This document shows positions 5,108 through 6,779 of a stretch of DNA of 6,779 nt, one piece after another. The notes beneath the pieces are model-generated. The model was not told the DNA's origin. It did no database searches and worked only from the letters and a program-made list of their open reading frames with translations. A program made the translations under genes and the position numbers. Source of the stretch: JAYENY01 sp964563465 (GTDB lineage: Bacteria; Patescibacteriota; Minisyncoccia; Minisyncoccales; PEYH01); the NCBI GenBank assembly GCA_964563465.1, contig CAZLVZ010000027.1:1-6779 (forward strand), in the 5' to 3' direction. Numbering within the stretch: the first letter of the stretch is position 1; each line of letters starts with the position of its first letter.

Positions 5108-6779
5108 ATGGAAAAAGACTCTAAAGATCAAAAAGAATATATTTCCTTAGCTAAAGCATCTGAAAATTCTCCGTATTCACAGGAGTATTTAAGTTTGAGA
5201 GCAAGACAGGGCAAATTGAAAGCTGTAAAACTAAACAGGAATTGGGTAACAAAGAAAGAATGGATTAACGACTATGTGGCAGAAGCACAGAGTTACAGGG
5301 AAAATCTTAATCATAGAATTGAGAAGAAAGAAATTGAGAGAACACTTAAGAAAGAAACAAAAGCTAAACAAGAACCTCAAATTAAAGTATTGGAACCTGA
5401 ATCTAAGATTGAGCTACCCGTAGTTTCTTCAATCCCAGAGAAACAACTAGGATTAAGATTTAGTATGGTAGTTACTTTAGCATTCCTGGTTCTAACCTCG
5501 TCAATAGCTTTTGGACAAGGAGGTTTCTCTGGAGCATTTAAAGATGCAAAAGGAGTTTTCTCTGATGTTGCCCAGAAATCTGAAGTTGTTCTTAACTCCA
5601 TTTCCAAAGAAATTAGAAAAGGAGGAGCGGAAATTAATTTAGTTCTTAATCAATCTCTTCTTCCGATTGAAGACAAATCTGAATTTATTGCAATCACAGA
5701 TTCAATTTATCCAACCACCATTTGGCAGGAAACAGGCCATGTCTTTTCTTCGTATTTCAATTGGTTAAGAGACAAACTAGGGAATGTTTTTGTTGCTAAT
5801 CCTAAGACAGTTGCTTGGGAAAAAGATGTTAACAAGTCCCTTATCATAGAATCCAAGATTGACTCTCTGACCAACCTCTTAACTCAAGAAGAGCTAGACA
5901 AAGAAGAGATAACTTCTCTAAAGCAGCAAATAACTGAACTTCGAGAACAAGGAATATCAACAAAACGAATAATCACTGAAGTCCAGCAAGTTACTCAAAT
6001 ACTTCCCAAGGAAGTAATAGAGAAAAGAGTAACCCTCATTGACTCTATTGCAAGACAAGAGATGGATAAACTTAAACAAGACTTAGCTCTATTAAAAGAA
6101 TGGGAACAAGACATAATTGAACTGCAAGCCATCACTAAAAAACTCAAATCTTCTCCTGCTCAAATCGTCCACGCCTCTGCCCCTATATACATAGAGCAAC
6201 AAGGAATACAAGTAGGAGGACTTGGCAGTTTTGCTTCTTTAGGAGTAAGTGGACTTGGTTCAATAAAAGATCTAGGAGTCGGAGATAATACTACTCTTGG
6301 AAACGAATCTTCGGATCTTCTCACAGTCCATGCCACTTCTAACTTTTTATCACCAATATCTATTGGTTCTAACAACGAACTAACAATAGACACTTCAGGC
6401 AATTTATCTACCACAGGCAATATCACAACAACGGGTACACTCAACATCACAGGAACTTCTACTTTAGGAGTAATCACTGGAACCGCATGGCAAGGCAATC
6501 CTATAGCCACTCAATATGGAGGAACAGGACAGAATTGGTCTGCTACAGCCATTGGTAGCATTCCATACTTTTCTTCTCAAGGAGAGATGGAAGCTCTGGC
6601 CATTGGAACAAGCACTTATGTTCTTACAAGTGACGGATCAACTATTGATTGGTCTGCTCCATCGGGGGGTGGGCAATGGACAACACTAGGTTCAGATATT
6701 TATTACACAACAGGAAAAGTGGGGATTGGAACCACAACTCCTTCAACTGCTTTGCATGTGATTGGAGATTCCACATTAG
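5108..6779 (+). CDS. Membrane-anchored tail-fibre-like surface protein with N-terminal helix-turn-helix (3' end outside window)
   Basis: An open frame of 557 codons runs off the window without a stop. Residues 10-57 look like an excisionase/MerR-type helix-turn-helix (YSQEYLSLRARQGKLKAVKL, then WVTKKEW). Residues 58-112 are a charged linker. A single hydrophobic segment follows at about 118-136 (FSMVVTLAFLVLTSSIAFG), preceded by basic K112 and R117, consistent with N-inside orientation. Residues 137-239 are a mixed region. Residues about 240-345 are rich in E/K/Q with heptad-like Leu/Ile, suggesting a coiled coil. From about 365 the sequence becomes Gly/Thr/Ser-rich beta repeats like phage tail fibres and S74-type fibres: NLSTTGNITTTGTLNITGTS, GTAWQGNPIATQYGGTG (458-474) and VGIGTTTPSTALHV (538-551). 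The predicted role is a trimeric surface adhesin fibre anchored in the membrane, with the helix-turn-helix in the cytoplasm. No clear Shine-Dalgarno precedes ATG 5108; that start is chosen because it precedes the whole helix-turn-helix. A C-terminal S74 chaperone domain may lie beyond the window. Confidence 0.8.
   Translation, partial: MEKDSKDQKEYISLAKASENSPYSQEYLSLRARQGKLKAVKLNRNWVTKKEWINDYVAEAQSYRENLNHRIEKKEIERTLKKETKAKQEPQIKVLEPESKIELPVVSSIPEKQLGLRFSMVVTLAFLVLTSSIAFGQGGFSGAFKDAKGVFSDVAQKSEVVLNSISKEIRKGGAEINLVLNQSLLPIEDKSEFIAITDSIYPTTIWQETGHVFSSYFNWLRDKLGNVFVANPKTVAWEKDVNKSLIIESKIDSLTNLLTQEELDKEEITSLKQQITELREQGISTKRIITEVQQVTQILPKEVIEKRVTLIDSIARQEMDKLKQDLALLKEWEQDIIELQAITKKLKSSPAQIVHASAPIYIEQQGIQVGGLGSFASLGVSGLGSIKDLGVGDNTTLGNESSDLLTVHATSNFLSPISIGSNNELTIDTSGNLSTTGNITTTGTLNITGTSTLGVITGTAWQGNPIATQYGGTGQNWSATAIGSIPYFSSQGEMEALAIGTSTYVLTSDGSTIDWSAPSGGGQWTTLGSDIYYTTGKVGIGTTTPSTALHVIGDSTL

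Noticed and set aside
6160..6510. Open frame of 116 codons on the minus strand within the fibre gene
   Set aside because: It is opposite the low-complexity Gly/Thr beta repeats, which leave few stops in the antisense frame; the + strand frame is continuous over 1.6 kb.
1..6779. CRISPR array, tRNA, rRNA or insertion sequence
   Set aside because: No regularly spaced repeats, no tRNA cloverleaf or rRNA-like segment, and no transposase or terminal inverted repeats were seen.

Overview
The window looks like part of an AT-rich genome from the Candidate Phyla Radiation (Patescibacteria, most likely a Parcubacteria-like lineage). This assignment is inferred from protein style: short minor pilins with the 'AQEGVEIIKNIRDTN' type of motif, a PilX-like protein with 'YAADTGIEKALYDI', and a long membrane-anchored fibre protein carrying 'VGIGTTTPSTALHV' repeats. 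Five of the six visible stop codons are TAA and one is TGA. The large glycine-containing genes have no in-frame TGA, so the standard bacterial code fits and TGA=Gly does not.

All recognised genes lie on the + strand. Positions 1-1728 hold four consecutive type IV pilus/type II secretion minor-pilin genes: the C-terminal end of a GspH/FimT-like protein (1-70), then PilV/GspI-like (89-571), PilW/GspJ-like (654-1199) and PilX/GspK-like (1261-1728). The order H-I-J-K is that of a pilus-tip priming complex. The spacers inside and after this cluster carry unusual C-rich, G-poor tracts followed by purine-rich stretches.

Positions 1829-3868 encode a full-length NAD-dependent DNA ligase (ligA). Six bases later comes rodA (3875-4975), the SEDS-family peptidoglycan glycosyltransferase of cell elongation. 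A strong intrinsic terminator at 5012-5036 closes this transcription unit. No terminator is visible between the pilins and ligA, so pilins, ligase and RodA may share a transcript.

After a 132-base spacer with a perfect DnaA-box sequence, the terminator and a weak candidate promoter, a long reading frame starts at 5108 and runs off the window at 6779. It has an unusual architecture: an N-terminal excisionase/MerR-like helix-turn-helix, a single membrane segment, a coiled coil, then phage-tail-fibre-like beta repeats. This predicted cytoplasm-to-surface protein is the most interesting object in the window.

The pilin and fibre genes both point to cell-surface attachment, consistent with an episymbiotic or host-attached lifestyle. 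That link is inference.
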